Assembly (NCBI GenBank): GCA_905221605.1
Contig: CAJNDS010000221.1
Coordinates: 1-27,500 of the forward strand
DNA from: Symbiodinium natans
Lineage: Eukaryota > Sar > Dinophyceae > Suessiales > Symbiodiniaceae
Direction: 5' to 3'
Length of the DNA stretch: 27,500 nt
Shown one piece after another: positions 1 through 8,904 of this stretch. A program made the position numbers and the translations under genes. The notes beneath the pieces were generated by a model that saw nothing but the letters and a program-made list of their open reading frames with translations, did no database searches and was not told the DNA's origin. Positions within the stretch are counted from its first letter, which is position 1. Each line of letters opens with the position of its first letter.

Positions 1-446
1 CCCCCCCCCCATGGTATCATCCCCCCCACGGCATCCCCTGCCTGTTAACCCTAAAAACACCACGGACCACGGGGGAGGACAGAGCCCTGAACCCTAAGCC
101 CTAAAACCTAAACCCACCAATGAACGACAGGAGGGAGAAGGGTAAACCCGAAACCTTAGCCGCTTTAACCCAACCCTGAAGCGTAAACTCAGCACGAACC
201 ACAGGGGGAGAGGGGAAACCGTAAACCTACCATTACCCCAAACCTTGAACCCTGATTAAACTCTAAACCCACAATGAACCAATGGACCAGAGTGAAAATC
301 CTGAACTCTACAGCCTCACCCTAAACCCCTAAACCGCAAACCCATGAACCACGGACCATGAACCACAGGGGGGGTGGGGGGGCAGGGGACCCCAAAACCC
401 ACCATGAACCCGCGAGAGGGGGGGATACCATGGGGGGGGGAGGGGG
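1..446. repeat. Degenerate telomere-like block with C/G-rich inverted ends
   Basis: Scattered variants of CCCTAAA mixed with the phrase 'ATGAACCACGGACCATGAACC'-like motifs. It opens with a C10-ATGGTATC-C-rich stretch, and the reverse complement of that stretch (G-rich, GGATACCATGG, G9) recurs at about 415-440, so the block has inverted ends. No reading frame of interest. Probably a decayed interstitial telomere array or an element built from one. Confidence 0.6.
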
Positions 447-874
447 GGGGGTGCGCCTATGCTGGCGCATATAGGCCTACAGGCCAGAGAGGTTCTTAAA
501 GGCTAGAGACCCCCAAAATGACCCTATCTGGGCCAGATAGGATTTGGTTTGAAATCAGAAAGCCCCAAAATGACCCCTTCGCAGGTTGGAAACCCGAAGA
601 TCTATTTTTAAGATCCTTTCAGGGGTCTGGGGAGAATTATAGTTCTAATACTTAAACTCCAGTTGTAAGTACCCATGAACCTCTAAGTGGCCTGCGCCTT
701 TTTGCGCAATAACACTTGCGCAATCATCCGGTGAAACTTCATCCGGCGCATACAATTGAAACAAATCTATTCTGAAACCCGTGTAGGTAAGCTCATGCAG
801 GTATGCATCAGAAGCCTCTGTGCTATTCTTGGGCGCAGCCTAATCGCAATTGACTCAGCTTGTAGTCCCCAACC
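447..874. other. Gene-free stretch with palindromes and one element end
   Basis: No credible gene. Contains a 19-bp palindrome at 523-541 (CCTATCTGG/CCAGATAGG around one G), two copies of the palindrome TTGCGCAA at 702-709 and 716-723, and at about 670-687 an isolated end of inverted-repeat family A (CCCATGAACCTCTAAG). The opposite end of that element was not found, so it is a relic. Confidence 0.45.
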
Positions 875-1384
875 CTAAACCCCAAACTCCTTGTTGCGGC
901 CCTCACTCGCCAGAGTTCTGTCGTACCTGAGCGACTCTTCGATTCCCATAATTTCAAGGATCCAGTAGAGAATTGTGGAACTATGGTTCCTATATATCGT
1001 CCTTGAATGAAGGGCTAGAAAGGGGGTATATAAGGCACCCGATTCCCAGTTCCCCCAGGATTGGGGTCTGATGTCCCAGAATGCAGGCACCACGCCCATG
1101 CGAAGCTGCCGCGCTGTGGGTGTGGCCACACTCCTTCCCTTGCCGTCAACCGCATCGCCAAATGGGAGTTTACGAAGTAAGGGACAGTAAGGGAATCTTG
1201 AGAAAACCACCAAATAGTGGAATGCCCTTATAATAAGGACCCAAATAAGGTCGCCCTAATTTCAAATAACACCCAGACTATTCACGCGTTCTGAATGCAA
1301 CGTTTGGAAAGTCGCTGCAGCAATCTGTCTGACCGTTGGCATCTATTGTCCATGCACATGGGACCTAAGCCCTAAGTCCTCTCA
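875..1384. other. No confident gene; reversed element core at 1211-1262
   Basis: A 112-codon minus-strand frame covers 875-1213 but its composition is not convincing. At 1211-1262 the minus strand reads like the core shared by the short inverted-repeat elements of this window (AGGGCGACCTTATTTGGGTCC then TTATAAGGGCATTCCACTATTTGG), so this is a decayed reversed copy. The rest is unassigned. Confidence 0.35.
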
Positions 1385-1491
1385 CATGGGGGTTTCCGAA
1401 AATAAGGGTACCTTTTTGGGGTCCCTATTTTCAGGGAATCCTGCCATTTAGGGGTCTTCTTAGGACTCTCTTGTTTTCGTAAACCCCCACG
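1385..1491. mobile_element. MITE-like element, family B
   Basis: About 107 bp with inverted ends: ATGGGGGTTTCCGAAAA at the left and TTTTCGTAAACCCCCACG at the right. Core reads GGGTACCTTTTTGGGGTCCC then TCAGGGAATCC. Related copies lie near 3.8, 4.5, 15.2, 22.6 and 23.0 kb. On the minus strand the right end starts GTGGGGG directly after exon-like sequence, so it could act as a 5' splice site. Too small to encode a transposase; non-autonomous. Confidence 0.6.
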
Positions 1492-1631
1492 TCGCGAACT
1501 GGTCCCCATGGGCTCACCGGCCTCATCGTCATGCGGATGTCCGGGACTTGCTCGACGGCGGCCGCAACTTGCACTGGCGCGGGCCCCCTTGAAACATGTT
1601 GAAGCTGCGCGCAGGTCACATCGCCGCACAT
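1491..1631 (-). CDS. Exon-like segment just downstream of the kinase
   Basis: This minus-strand frame differs from the kinase frame and overlaps its last codons. It carries a protein-like stretch containing QVAAAVEQVPDIRMTMRP and stays open to the family B element, where GTGGGGG could be a 5' splice site. An earlier candidate donor, GTGAGCCCATG, lies at about 1524-1534; the same motif stands next to the family B copy at 15.3 kb. It could be a further kinase exon reached by splicing, a frame-shifted tail of the kinase, or chance. Not recognised. Confidence 0.3.
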
Positions 1632-2812
1632 GTAGTTGAAGCTCGGCTGTCAGGCGCGCTCGGCAGTGTGGGCAGTGCTCGCTGTTCCGCTGTATCAGAT
1701 CTGGTGCGGCGCACTCCGCTGTTTGCTACAGTGGATTGAGCACTTATGGAAGGCAGCTGCTGCACACTTTGCGCCCGTCGAAGCGGTCTCGAAGCCATCT
1801 TCTGGCGCAAGGGGTCGAACCACTTGTGCTGCGTGCACTCGCTCGCCCCCAGTCGTTTCGATACGTCCTTGTTCAACATGCCCACCACAAAGCTGGCCAA
1901 CTCTTCGCTGATGCTGCGCGCGGTCTCGTACAAGGTCGGCAAGATGGGGTTTCCAGAGTCCTCACCGAGCCATCTCAAGAAGTCGTTGTCGCAGCCGGTG
2001 TGTCTCCTGAGCTGCAAGTATCTGTCAGTCAGCACTGAAGATAGGAACATCGTCTCGAGCACACAAACCCCGATACTCCATAGGTCCATCGAGGGGGCCA
2101 GTACCACAGGGCAATGCTGGGCCTGACCCGGTCCTGCCTTGAGATAGGCTCTGGCCAACTCTGGCGCCATGTAAGGTGGCGTGAAGGTCACGTCCCCGTA
2201 TCGCACAACAACGCCAGCTCGGACGCAGCAGTCGAGGTCGATCAGCTTCCACTGGCATCTACCAGCCTTTGGAAATTTGACAATGTTCGAGGGCTTGATG
2301 TCCAGGTGAACCACGCCGTGCGACTGCAATTGGCAAGCCAAGGACACCAGCGCCCAGTGAAGTTCGCGAAGCTCCGCTAGCGAAAAGTGCCTCGACTCGC
2401 GGCACCTCCTGGCCAGCATGTCTTCAAGAGATTCAGACCCAAGTTCCATCACGGTAAACATCACTCCGGTGGAGTCAACCCCAGGGTTGCCGCGGCTGTC
2501 CTGAGAATAGCCCAGGATGTCCACTGTCCACCCTGGAAGCCCCAGCCCGGAGCCCATCGGGCGTTTCAACCACGAACTCATCTCGATACTGTTGTGGAAG
2601 CAGTGCTGGCACATCCTTTCGGTGCTGTGGTAGATTTTGAGTGCCACTTGCTGACCAAGTCTTTGGTCGGTGCCTTTGAAGACTCGCGCCGCCCGACCCT
2701 CGCCCAACACATCGCGGGCTGAGTAGCGATATCTTCCTTGCAACACCATCTCCTTCACCCCCGGCGATGGCTGACCGGGCGCAGCGACAGACGCAGCAGT
2801 GCCGCGCTGCAT
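1616..2812 (-). CDS. Serine/threonine protein kinase, apparently intronless
   Basis: About 398 residues from the ATG at 2812 to TGA at 1616-1618. The frame stays open upstream to 2971, but that part runs into a TA microsatellite and is probably not translated. Visible in order: Gly-rich loop (VLGEGRAARVFKG), invariant Lys in VALKIY, catalytic loop HLDIKPSN (Leu replaces the usual Arg of HRD; Asp, Lys and Asn are kept), metal-binding position as DLD instead of DFG, activation-segment end MAPEL, DLWSIGV helix F, and the late Arg in SKRLG. The domain is complete, so a protein-phosphorylating function is likely. The changed HRD and DFG positions put it outside the standard RD kinases and leave activity open. 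The Ser/Arg-rich C-terminal tail of about 65 residues looks unstructured. The 5' flank is AT-rich and no promoter is recognisable. Confidence 0.88.
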   Translation of the reverse strand: MQRGTAASVAAPGQPSPGVKEMVLQGRYRYSARDVLGEGRAARVFKGTDQRLGQQVALKIYHSTERMCQHCFHNSIEMSSWLKRPMGSGLGLPGWTVDILGYSQDSRGNPGVDSTGVMFTVMELGSESLEDMLARRCRESRHFSLAELRELHWALVSLACQLQSHGVVHLDIKPSNIVKFPKAGRCQWKLIDLDCCVRAGVVVRYGDVTFTPPYMAPELARAYLKAGPGQAQHCPVVLAPSMDLWSIGVCVLETMFLSSVLTDRYLQLRRHTGCDNDFLRWLGEDSGNPILPTLYETARSISEELASFVVGMLNKDVSKRLGASECTQHKWFDPLRQKMASRPLRRAQSVQQLPSISAQSTVANSGVRRTRSDTAEQRALPTLPSAPDSRASTTCAAM

Positions 2813-2936
2813 CCGAACGAGATGACATGGCAGTGTTTTTTTGCTGCGGAAGTCGATTCGTTTAGCAGCGCTGTTGGTGACATCTGGCTGAAGCCCCTGT
2901 ACGCAAGGTAGACAGAACAATGCTCTTGTAAATTCA

Positions 2937-2968
<32 letters not shown>

Positions 2969-3010
2969 CATAAATAATACTAATAATATATCTATATATA
3001 TATATGTATG
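2937..3010. repeat. TA microsatellite
   Basis: Runs of (TA)n broken by CATAAATAATACTAATAA. It lies about 125 bp upstream of the chosen kinase start, in what would be the 5' flank. Confidence 0.85.
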
Positions 3011-3190
3011 CAGATAGTTGAAGGTGTTTCTGACATCTCTCGGTCCAAAGGCTCACTATAGTCCGACCGAAAGCAGTGAAAAACCAGAGGCATGATTGCA
3101 TGTTTCCCCTCTTCCCCTTTCCCATCCACTTACTTCCACCCCTCCGCACCCAGGCTAAAGCAGGGACATCCCAACACTTGGGCAGTTATC

Positions 3191-3314
3191 CCTAGGGGAT
3201 AGGATTAGGGGGACCCTTGGGGATATAGACCCTCTGAATAAGGTCCCTTGTTAAGAGAGCCAGAAGAGGGTTAAAAGGGGTTCCCTTTTAAGGGTCCCCC
3301 TTATCCCACCTAGG
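3191..3314. mobile_element. MITE-like element, family D, copy 1
   Basis: 124 bp from CCTAGG to CCTAGG. The ends are inverted: CCTAGGGGATA...AGGGGGACCC against CCTAGGTGGGATAAGGGGGA. The interior (GGGGATATAGACCCTCTGAA) matches the copy at 17066-17188 almost base for base. Flanking reading frames are unclear. Confidence 0.7.
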
Positions 3315-3485
3315 AATCCCAGTGCGGTGGGAAAGCCTTGTCTGCCCAAGTTGTCGTCTTCGGCTCTGCTGCCTGGCTGGGAGCCAGGTTTGGGGGGGTT
3401 CAGGTCACCACGCTGTGCCCCGGCCCATGGAAACTCACACAAAGTCAACGGGGAAATGCTCCTTCAAAAAGCCACCCAAGTGGCC

Positions 3486-3580
3486 TAACCCTAACCCTAA
3501 ACCCTAAACCCTAAACCCTATACCCTAAACCCTAAATCCTAAACCCTAAACTCTAAACCCTAAACCCTAAACCCTAAACC
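3486..3580 (+). repeat. Interstitial telomere-like array (CCCTAAA)n
   Basis: About 13 heptamers, several with single substitutions. It ends ...CCCTAAACCTTGCAG, so the last unit runs into a good 3' splice site for the exon-like island that follows. Confidence 0.9.
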
Positions 3581-3586
3581 TTGCAG

Positions 3587-3667
3587 GGCACAACGCACAA
3601 GGCACTGGGAGACCGGCCCCCGCTTCGTCCGCTTCATCGAGCAGCTCGGGGGCAGCGGAAGGCTCCT
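3587..3667 (+). CDS. Exon-like island between two telomere arrays
   Basis: Preceded by the acceptor CCTTGCAG and followed by a possible donor (CTCCT|GTTTGC) 6 bp before the next heptamer array. One frame is fully open and protein-like, including RHWETGPRFVRF and IEQLGGSGRLL. Only about 27 codons, so chance cannot be excluded. Product not recognised. If real, both flanking introns are made of CCCTAAA repeats in the sense direction. Confidence 0.4.
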
Positions 3668-3673
3668 GTTTGC

Positions 3674-3718
3674 AACCCTAAACCCTAAACCCTAAACCCG
3701 AAACCCTAAACCCTAAAT
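3674..3718 (+). repeat. Interstitial telomere-like array
   Basis: Six to seven CCCTAAA units, one changed to CCCGAAA. Confidence 0.9.
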
Positions 3719-3810
3719 CGTGGTTCGTTTCGTCGGTTGAAGACGGAATGCCAGGCCGGCTCCCAGATAGGAAATTTCGGCACTTCGAGGCTACTGGTGA
3801 GGGAGTTTTC

Positions 3811-3975
3811 CAAGAATAGGGGTACCTTCTTGGGGTTCATATCAGGGAATCCTAGTACTTGCTACTCATGAAAGAGTTTCCGATATTATATAGGGGTACC
3901 CTCTTGGGGTCCATAAACATGAGGGAATCCTGCTACTTGGGGGGTCAATTCTGGGGTCCCCTGTTCTCGTACATC
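3811..3975. mobile_element. Two family B element cores in tandem
   Basis: The GGGTACC...TTGGGGT...AGGGAATCCT core occurs twice, at about 3821-3855 and 3892-3935, ending near GTTCTCGTACATCCCCAAC. This looks like one element inserted into or duplicated beside another. End boundaries are imprecise. Confidence 0.5.
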
Positions 3976-4333
3976 CCCAACTCTCGGTTCATCCTTTTTC
4001 CGTCGGGTTTGGCGTACGGTCCTCTGCTTCGGGAAGCTTCATCTTCGCCTGCCACCTGCAGCCCACATCCGCAACGAAAGCAAGGAGTGGAGTTCTATGG
4101 AAGTTAACGGCTACAAGACCTGAACATTCGACTCCTCATATGTACTACTCATACAGATACCGCACATACAATACAATGTAACAATTACTGTACAAAGTGC
4201 CCTGAAGTCGCAAATGCCAGAGCTCCACGCACGGCAATGTCGCGAGACCACCATCCACGTGAGTAACACCGAAAGAACACAAAGCCCGAAAAGCGAAAAG
4301 TCAGGCCCTCATGGTCGCCAAGCACAACTCAAC
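3976..4333. other. No assignable gene
   Basis: Frames on both strands (plus 3990-4107, minus over the same bases) look weakly protein-like but lack paired splice signals. No RNA gene or repeat seen. Confidence 0.3.

Positions 4334-4372
<39 letters not shown>
4334..4372. repeat. CA microsatellite
   Basis: About 19 uninterrupted CA dinucleotides. Confidence 0.95.
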
Positions 4373-4375
<3 letters not shown>

Positions 4376-4525
4376 GGGTGTAGGCAAGCGTTCGGCTGGA
4401 CTGCAGCTAGCACCATACCCCCAGAGACTACTCATGAAGCCTGCTCGTCCCCACTGCTGGGGGGGGGAAGGTTCATCGTACTCCAAGGTGTGCCAGTAAG
4501 CAATTCAACAGTGCAAGAAGCAATA

Positions 4526-4634
4526 GGGGGGGTTGACGATAACAAGGGACCCCTAATCTACACCCCAAATGGTAGGATCCCCCTTAGAATAGGACCCCAA
4601 TCAGAGACCCCTAATATGGCAAACCCCCAGATCA
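4526..4634. mobile_element. MITE-like element, family B, reversed copy
   Basis: The minus strand reads CTGGGGGTTTGCCATATTAG, then the family core (GGGGTCCTATTCTAAGGGGG, CCTACCATTTGGGG), and ends TTATCGTCAACCCCC. The imperfect inverted ends match the family B tip GGGGGTTTACGAAAA. Confidence 0.6.
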
Positions 4635-4697
4635 GCCACTGTTCAGCCTCTGCGTAGCAGATCCTTTGGCTGCCTGGCACGAATCTCCGGAACAAAT

Positions 4698-4980
4698 CAG
4701 GGTTTAGGGTTTTGGGGTTATGGTTTAGGGTTTAGGGTTTAGGGTTTAGGGTTTAGGGTTTAGGGTTTAGGGTTTAGGGTTTAGGGTTTAGGGTCTAGGG
4801 TTTAGGGTTTAGGGTTTCGGGTTTTGGGTTTTGGGTTTAGGGTTTCGGGTTTAGGGTTTCGGGTTTCGGGTTTCGGGTTTAGGGTTTGGGGTTTAGGGTT
4901 TAGGGTTTAGGGTTTAGGGTTTAGGGTTTAGGGTTTAGGGTTTAGGGTTTAGGGTTTAGGGTTTAGGGTTTAGGGTTTTA
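4698..4980 (-). repeat. Interstitial telomere-like array (TTTAGGG)n
   Basis: About 40 heptamers. The middle (4815-4885) is rich in TTTCGGG and TTTTGGG variants while both flanks are uniform, which suggests two expansions on either side of an older decayed centre. Confidence 0.95.
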
Positions 4981-4984
4981 TGTT

Positions 4985-5275
4985 GTGACATTGATTTGGT
5001 GTTGCATGTCGGGAATGACTTTACATTCTTTCTGCAAAACAAGTCAAGCGTGATCATTTTTTGATTTGCTGGATGTTGAATCTGCGATTTGCGCGTGATC
5101 TGTTTGGATCTGGCCACATTGCGATGCCAATTGGGTCTCTTGAATCCGCGATTTGTTTGTGAAAATTGTGTGATTCTGTTTGTGGTGATTCTGTGACTGG
5201 AGGCTATCGAATCTGTGGTTCTTCTGTGAGAATTCTGTGCTTGGCATCCGTGGAATCTGTCCTTGTGTCCAGTTG
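4985..5275. repeat. Degenerate repeats of an ATTCTGTG-type motif
   Basis: Variants of GAATCTGTG, GATTCTGTG and AATCTGCGATTTG recur every 12-40 bases. The long open frames here probably reflect the repeat rather than coding sequence. Confidence 0.5.
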
Positions 5276-5726
5276 CTTCTGTGTCCTCCCCATCGCGCAA
5301 CGCGAGTTGTTGGAGAATGTGGGGGCCGAATGCCTGAGTTTCCTAGGTTTCATTGTCTGCTGACTCTGCCGCCTCTACGGACATGTGTAGGAAAGTCAAT
5401 ATTCTCACCCGAGATGTACGGCCGGGCACGCCCTTCGCCAGGTTTGGGTAAGGAAAACAACGCATGATCTTTCAGTTGGCGGCTGTCCGGGGAATTCGAC
5501 AGACAGAGCCAGCTCTGATTCGCGGTTCGTTTAAAAAAGGGCAGATAGAATCTGTTTTTTTGAACTCTGGCATCTTCACCTTGGAGGACGTGTGTTGCAC
5601 CAATCTGCGTGTGTATTCTGCATGTGGTCAGTCGAGTGACATGGCCATGGAAAGGGTTGGAAGGCAACCACTTCGCTAAACCTGGCTTGCGCAGAGTGCA
5701 CAAGGCAACTTTTCTGTGAAGAGTGC
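5276..5726. other. Unresolved, possibly coding
   Basis: A plus frame (5464-5679) and a minus frame (5350-5703) are both open. Neither has clear splice sites or a recognised motif. Confidence 0.25.
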
Positions 5727-5788
5727 CCTAAACCCTAAACCCTAAACCCTAAACCCTAAACCCTAAAGCATCCCTAAACCCTAAACCC
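5727..5788 (+). repeat. Interstitial telomere-like array
   Basis: About eight CCCTAAA units, interrupted once by GCAT. A pyrimidine-rich acceptor (CACCTTTTCTGCCCAG) follows directly. Confidence 0.9.
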
Positions 5789-5805
5789 CCACCTTTTCTG
5801 CCCAG

Positions 5806-5871
5806 CTGGGCTTTCGCTTGGCTTTTGTCTCGTCATCGTCGGTGGCACCTGCCACTCTGATATATGAGTAT
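5806..5871 (+). CDS. Short exon-like segment after a telomere array
   Basis: Bounded by CTTTTCTGCCCAG| and |GTAGGT; exactly 22 codons in phase 0, starting LGFRLAFVSSSS. Both splice signals are good and the upstream intron would carry the CCCTAAA array. No product can be named from 22 residues. Confidence 0.4.
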
Positions 5872-6503
5872 GTAGGTATAGGTGTAGGTGCATATGCATG
5901 TGTATGTGCGGATGACATGCAAAATCATGATGATAATTTAATAATACTACTATCACTAATAACAATACTACTAACAATAATCATACGAAGAAAAATAATC
6001 GCAGTAATAATAATGAGCATATTAATAAATAAGAATAATAATACGAAGAATAGAAATAGTAGTATTGCCATTGTTATTATGATTTTTATTATATACAGAT
6101 ATATATGCATATATACATACTTTCATGTATACATATATATATATATATGTATATATGCGTAGATCGTATACATATGCGTATAAATATGTCTATGTGGCAT
6201 GATATGTGCACAGCAAATCAAGTCATATCATATCATATCATAGCATACCATGTCATATCATGTCATATCATGTCACAGGATACATGATATATGATATATG
6301 ATATATGACATATGATGTATGATATATGATATATGATATATGATATATGATATATGATATGTGCTATTGGATATTTGATACTTGGTATATGATATATGAT
6401 ATATGATATATGATATATGATATATGATACATGATATATGATATGTGCTATTTGATATATATTATATGATCTATGATGTATGATATGTCATTTTTCACAT
6501 GTC

Positions 6504-6546
<43 letters not shown>

Positions 6547-6600
6547 TATAGATATAGATATAGATATAGAGATAGATATATGTATGTGTATTTGTATATA
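5872..6600. repeat. AT-rich tract with (ATATATG)n-type minisatellite
   Basis: Low-complexity trinucleotide runs (5920-6070), TA runs, then a 5-bp unit TCATA (6223-6275) that gives way to a 7-bp unit TGATATA (about 6284-6440) of opposite strand sense, then (TA)n at 6506-6545 and (GATATA)n. The unit change makes this stretch able to fold back. No gene. Confidence 0.85.
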
Positions 6601-6719
6601 CAGGCCTGAGCTGGTCTTTGCAACCTCGGGTGCCCCAAAAACTCGGATCATGGTCATGGGGGGATTCCTTCCGATTTGCTAGGGCCAGGGCCCACTGCAT
6701 CTTGCGACCATGCCTGCCA

Positions 6720-6836
6720 TGCCACTCTTTAGGTTTTCGGGTTTAGGCGGCTTAGGGTTTCCGGTGTGGGAGTTTGGGGTTTCGCGTTTAGGGGTTTGGG
6801 TTTAGGGTTTGGGGTTTGGGGCTCAGGGTCTGGGAT
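6720..6836 (-). repeat. Degenerate TTTAGGG array
   Basis: Variants such as TTTCGGG, TTTGGGG and TTCGCG. It lies immediately 3' of the minus-strand exon that follows, so it is CCCTAAA in that exon's sense direction. Confidence 0.8.
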
Positions 6837-6862
6837 TGGTCTTTAGCATCCCTACTCAATAC

Positions 6863-6971
6863 CAGCATCTCAACTCCAGCTCCAATCAGCAGGCAGAGCC
6901 AGTCGTCTCCATGGTTCCAGCGCTCTGACCACCACCTGAGCAAATCCACAACTGACGGCTTCTCCTGTTTT
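6863..6971 (-). CDS. Exon-like segment, unknown protein
   Basis: Minus-strand frame including VVDLLRWWSERWNHGDD and LCLLIGAGVEML. The acceptor GCTTAG| at 6972 and donor |GTATTGAG at 6862 give a 109-bp exon (one base plus 36 codons). Hydrophobic and tryptophan spacing suggest a helical fold; family not recognised. The frame is open further upstream to 7066, so the acceptor may be wrong. Confidence 0.45.
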
Positions 6972-7445
6972 CTAAGCTGAAGAGCTCTCAGGAGCATGCC
7001 CGCCCTGCGTGTTGTCCTGCCAGCTGCTCCACTCCCAGTCATCGGGCTGTGGCTCCTGGAGCGCAAGCATGCTGCTAGCTGCTGCAGTAGCTACTTTGCC
7101 ATCACTTGCCTACCAAGTTCTGCACTGACAATGACCTGAACAGCCCTGCCTGCGTTGTGCTTTCAGGCTGCTGATCGACGCTCCTGGCACAACGCACAAG
7201 ACAAGACACATGACACGATGCTTCTGATAAGGCACATTGCGCGACCGCTACCTCGAACGTGATGTTCGACTGCCACGTTCCTGCTTCATCCGCTCAGGCA
7301 GCAAAGGGGGAAAGCAGCAATCACATGCTATGAGGGTACATGCTGGACAAACAACAACCTTTCTATGGCCAAGCATATTCATCTCATGTGCTGTCACTCG
7401 ACCAACTCAGATACCGCAACTTTACCGTACAACTCTGATCTTGCA
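6972..7445. other. Probable divergent-gene interval with unresolved plus exons
   Basis: The minus exon to the left and sense CCCTAAA arrays to the right suggest genes pointing away from here. Acceptor-like GTGCTTTCAG stands at 7165-7174. Two different plus frames are open over 7212-7330 and neither can be preferred. GGCACAACGCACAAG at 7186-7200 also occurs at 3587-3601. Confidence 0.3.
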
Positions 7446-7512
7446 CTAAACCCTGAACCCTGAACCCTAAACCCTAAACCCTAAACCCTGAACCCTGAAC
7501 CCTGAACCCTGG
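7446..7512 (+). repeat. Interstitial telomere-like array
   Basis: Nine CCCTAAA/CCCTGAA units. Confidence 0.9.
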
Positions 7513-8081
7513 ACCTTAAACTGCTTCACATTTAACCAAGATCCTTCCGGCCGCGGCCGCGGGGTGCTCCATCGAGGTCGCTGTCCTCTCCCGTCCTGAA
7601 ATGGGAATGCGCCAGCTTCCCCCCCTAAACCCTGAGTCCTATAAACTATCCTGGACGATCCTAAGCTGCGTTGAAGCCCCTAACATGAGTTAAGGGGATC
7701 CTTTTGGATGAAGCTTTTGCAACAACGTTCATATGGTCTACTGGTCTGATTCTGAAGGAGGTGTGCAGCGGAGATACGCGGAGATCATTGTGGCTGGTTT
7801 GGTTGGGGTATGATAATGATCAGGTTGTTTGTCGCGGAGGACTGCGGGGCATGCGCGGATGCGGGAGGCTGAGGTGCTACCATGCTAGGTTGGACACACC
7901 AAAGTCACCAAACGCTTGAAGACTCCAGGAGCGTCCTGCGGCTTTCAGAGCCAAGGAAGCTGTCGACAGGAGTTGGCAATGGTGCCCAATCCTCAAGCGA
8001 GACGAGCAACCACTCAAACACACTCAGGCACACTCAAGCGATGCGTTTTCCATCGCCGGGTTCCTTAAGGTCAATGACCAG
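7513..8081. other. Unresolved, possible short plus exons
   Basis: A plus frame at 7555-7620 (containing SIEVAVLSRPEMGM) ends in a short CCCTAAA remnant. Two open plus frames overlap at 7880-8080. No confident splice pairs. Confidence 0.25.
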
Positions 8082-8778
8082 TGCATTCTATGAGCCTGAG
8101 GGCAATTGTTAAGGAAGCAGGCCTTGTTCGGCGTGTCGCTGAAAAGCAGCAAGTCCGGGAACTTGGCTTCTATCCTGTAGCAGCAAACGGCTGCCCAGCA
8201 AGCCATGCGGGAGCCGATCTGCCCACGCCACAACCCTAAACCCTAAACCCTGAACCCTAAACCCTAAACCCTAAACCCTAAACCCTAAACCCTAAACCCT
8301 AAACCACCATTTGGGGAGCCGGCTTCTTGTAACTTTCAGGCTTCTCGACGACTTCCATCTTGCTGCAAACCTGCACGCAGGAGGCCTAGATACAATCCCT
8401 GCAACAGCACGGGATTCGCAAAGCGCAGTAGCAGTTCCCATTTTCAACACCGGCCTCTACGATTTGCTGCCTGCTATACCGACGGAAGTCATGCTGGTAC
8501 CTGGCTGCTGTCTGAGAGCTCATGTGCCCCTTGCCAGAAGTCAAGCTCTTGCTGGCAAGCGCCCAAGTTCATTCACCAAGTGAGTTTCCTCGTCATTCTG
8601 CTACCCTAAACCCTATCCCCTAAACCCTAGACCCTAAACCCTAAACCCTAAACCTACCGGTAGCACTTCAAACGAAACCCGCCATGAATCTCTGCAGGAC
8701 GGTTGGCCATGGAAGCCGGTTCGAGTCGGCAATCGCAAGTCGAACACGGGGATGTCTCAGACATCACAGCCTCAAACA
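8082..8778 (+). CDS. Multi-exon gene with telomere-repeat introns, unknown product
   Basis: Three exon-like blocks. (1) 8082-8232, frame with AIVKEAGLVRRVAEKQQVRE; an in-frame ATG at 8090 could be a start. (2) 8340-8579, after the acceptor AACTTTCAG. (3) 8698-8778, after CTCTGCAG. The second intron, 8580-8697 (118 bp), has a consensus donor GTGAGT, about seven CCCTAAA units and a consensus acceptor. Block 2 is open in two frames, and both continue into block 3 without a stop at the junction. The phase 0/0 choice gives a Cys-rich block 2 and the more natural block 3 (EAGSSRQSQVEHGDVSD). The first intron would be the 8233-8306 array, whose donor is not a clear GT. No family recognised. Confidence 0.45.
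8233..8306 (+). repeat. Interstitial telomere-like array, putative intron body
   Basis: About ten CCCTAAA units directly abutting open coding-like sequence on its left. Confidence 0.92.
8580..8697 (+). other. GT-AG intron carrying a telomere-repeat array
   Basis: Starts GTGAGT and ends CTCTGCAG. Heptamers fill 8602-8654, in sense orientation CCCTAAA. One of the two clearest telomere-bearing introns by its splice signals. Confidence 0.6.
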
Positions 8779-8782
8779 CTAA

Positions 8783-8903
8783 GACCCTAAACCTAAAACC
8801 CCCAAACCCCAAAACCCTATACTACAGTTTTAAGACCTCAAAACCCTAAACTACAGTTTTAGACCCTAAAACCCACAAACCCCAAAACCCTCTACTACAG
8901 TTT
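8783..8903 (+). repeat. Degenerate telomere-like repeat with a longer period
   Basis: Three imperfect copies of a unit like CTACAGTTTTAGACC followed by CTAAAACCCMCAAACCCC. Telomere heptamers have been drawn into a higher-order repeat of about 40-55 bp. Confidence 0.7.
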
Positions 8904-8904
8904 G

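Noticed and set aside
4698-4980. A true chromosome end
   Set aside because: Like the 21.3 kb array, it has non-telomeric sequence on both sides, and arrays of both orientations alternate throughout, so they are interstitial.
8708-8730. tRNA T-arm-like GGTTCGAGTC
   Set aside because: No acceptor stem, D-arm or anticodon arm could be built around it.
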